From Apostichopus parvimensis (taxonomy: Eukaryota > Echinodermata > Holothuroidea > Aspidochirotida > Stichopodidae): DNA of 20,213 nucleotides. The translations under genes were made by a program, and so were the position numbers. The stretch covers positions 55,553-75,765 of the forward strand of contig KN883531.1 in NCBI GenBank assembly GCA_000934455.1, given 5' to 3'. Position 1 is the stretch's first letter; every line of letters begins with the position of its first letter. Positions 18,961 to 20,213 of the stretch are shown here, one piece after another. The notes under the pieces are model-generated. The model saw only the letters and a program-made list of their open reading frames with translations. It had not been told where the DNA came from and did no database searches.

Positions 18961-19532
18961 AAATTCGGAACACCTTATAAACATGGTAACTCCAAAGTTA
19001 AAGATACAATAATTCTGTCAATTCTCCAATGGTATGATTTTTATTTGGTGAACATAGTAGTATGGTCAAATTCAGTTCAGTTTTTGTGAAGGGGCTCTAT
19101 AAATAAATCTTTAACAGAACATACAGTCACCCCGCAAAATTCAAGGAAGTTGATACATGTAGTATTGCTTTAAAGCACACTCAGGCGGCTGTTAGCCAGT
19201 TTCACCCTCTGAGCTTCAAAGGGTCAACAGCTTATCTCAAATGGTGGCAAAATTGGCTTTAAGGGGTCAAAAGGTTATCTCAATTAGTCTCCAATTGGCA
19301 ATTTGTTTTGTTATTTGTACCAGATGACTTGTAGCTTGTCTAAATATTTTCCAAAATAAAACAATCTCAGTAGCTGCTTTCAGTCTATCATAACAAACCT
19401 TACAGAGATTTGTATGAAGAATTGGAAAAAAGTTTCTATACTGTAAAATCCTTACTAGTGAATTAAATGGTTGATGCTTTTTCAACATGGATAACTGATT
19501 CATGATACTTTTCGTTATATGTTGCACATTAG

Positions 19533-19579
19533 CAGGTGCGTATCCAGGGGGGGGCGTTGGGGGCGCGCGCCCCCCGGGT
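19533..19579. mobile_element. hAT-like element end (left terminus)
   Basis: CAGGTGCGTATCCAGGGGGG followed by GC-rich self-complementary sequence resembles the end of the 3270-3746 MITE (CACTGGCGGATCCAAGGGGG). No matching right end or 8-bp duplication was found, so its extent is unknown. Confidence 0.5.
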
Positions 19580-19697
19580 AAGAAAAAGAGGAGAGAAAAA
19601 AAGAGAAGAAAAGGGAAAAAAGAGGGGAAAAAAGAGGAGGAGAGGAAGGAAGGGAAAAGAAAAAAAAGAAAGAGAGAAAAAGGAGAAAAGGAGGGAG
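19580..19697. repeat. 118-nt uninterrupted polypurine tract
   Basis: Only A and G from 19580 to 19697, continuing to about 19740 with few interruptions. A 93-aa Lys/Arg/Glu-rich frame on plus and a Phe/Ser/Leu-rich frame on minus are by-products. Tracts of this kind can form triplex DNA. Confidence 0.95.
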
Positions 19698-19784
19698 TAA
19701 AAGAAAAACGCAAAGACACCGGGAAGAGAAAGAGGAACAGTGACATCATTACAGCGCTGATCCCTATTATATACACAGGGTAGC

Positions 19785-20213
19785 CAGTGACGAATCGAGG
19801 ATTTTCGGAAGGGGCGCGCGCCTCACCCTACCCCTTACACCGTCAACTCCATTTTTGACGTTTCCATTTTTCCTCTGTCACTAATTTATCTATATATATA
19901 CTATATTTGGTCTGTCATAACGCGTGTGTGTGTATATGAAACCTGCTATGATACCAACTGTGGCTGGTCTCGAACTCGACCGTGTCGTTACGCATTTCGG
20001 GAAGGGGGCGACCGCCCCCCCCTTGAGCATATTTTTTTATGATATCGCTAGTAATTTCAAAATAAAAAATGCTTAAATGCAACTAACAAGGACTGGGAAG
20101 CGCCATTTCCAGCAATCTGTGAGGCATTTTCGGCCAAAAATTTCTTGTACGCTTCGCGCCAACTCATGGTGGCGCTACGCTTAGATAGTTTGCCTACAGG
20201 CTTCGCCCCTCCC
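19785..20213. mobile_element. Second hAT-like element, right end outside the window
   Basis: Begins CAGTGACGAATCGAGGATTT, then a GGGGCGCGCGCC block, again in the style of hAT-type MITE ends. A further GC-rich block (GGGGGCGACCGCCCCCCCC at about 20004-20022) lies inside. CGCTTCGCGCCAACTC and GGCTTCGCCCCTCCC close the window without a right terminus. Confidence 0.45.

Larger units (their letters stand above)
18557..19532 (+). other. LRR gene intron 5, repeat-rich part
   Basis: No coding sequence seen. It holds an imperfect palindrome and diverged repeated units (listed separately). A short TG run lies at about 18619-18632. Confidence 0.55.

Noticed and set aside
19267..19783. 169-aa and 93-aa frames over the polypurine tract
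   Set aside because: Their composition is dictated by the A/G run.

Overview
This is an intron-bearing, AT-rich eukaryotic window packed with decayed transposable elements. Spliced exons, L1/Tx1-like LINE debris, MITEs with G-run ends and an LRAT-type gene suggest a marine invertebrate, perhaps an echinoderm. That placement is inference; no taxonomic marker gene is present.

Left third (1-5300): three dead LINE ORF2 fragments. One is on the plus strand (1-1250) and has lost the catalytic part of its reverse transcriptase. Two adjacent minisatellites follow it (9-bp unit, then 23-bp unit). Two minus-strand LINE copies are nested: copy A, with its oligo(A) tail, directly abuts copy B, and a 477-bp MITE with 8-bp target duplications then landed in copy A. 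Copy A runs up to the stop codon of the LRAT-like gene.

5302-6969 (minus): the only long intact reading frame, about 555 aa. It has two LRAT/NlpC-P60-like domains on either side of a hydrophobic multi-helix core. A good splice acceptor lies just upstream.

7811-13530: a diverged dispersed repeat occurs twice. The left copy is split by a 4,605-bp insert with short terminal inverted repeats and TA on both sides; the right copy serves as the empty site. Inside the insert are the last two coding exons and a long 3'-UTR-like tail of a gene. I read it as a captured, now broken, gene end: there is a frameshift, and a G-run in the splice acceptor.

15477-18556 (plus): the first five coding exons of a gene whose splice phases all agree. 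They encode about 207 low-complexity residues (basic, then acidic), then SDS22-type leucine-rich repeats. The gene continues beyond the window. Its last visible intron holds repeats, a 118-nt polypurine run and two hAT-like element ends.

The two genes show no evident functional link. No tRNA, rRNA or CRISPR was seen.
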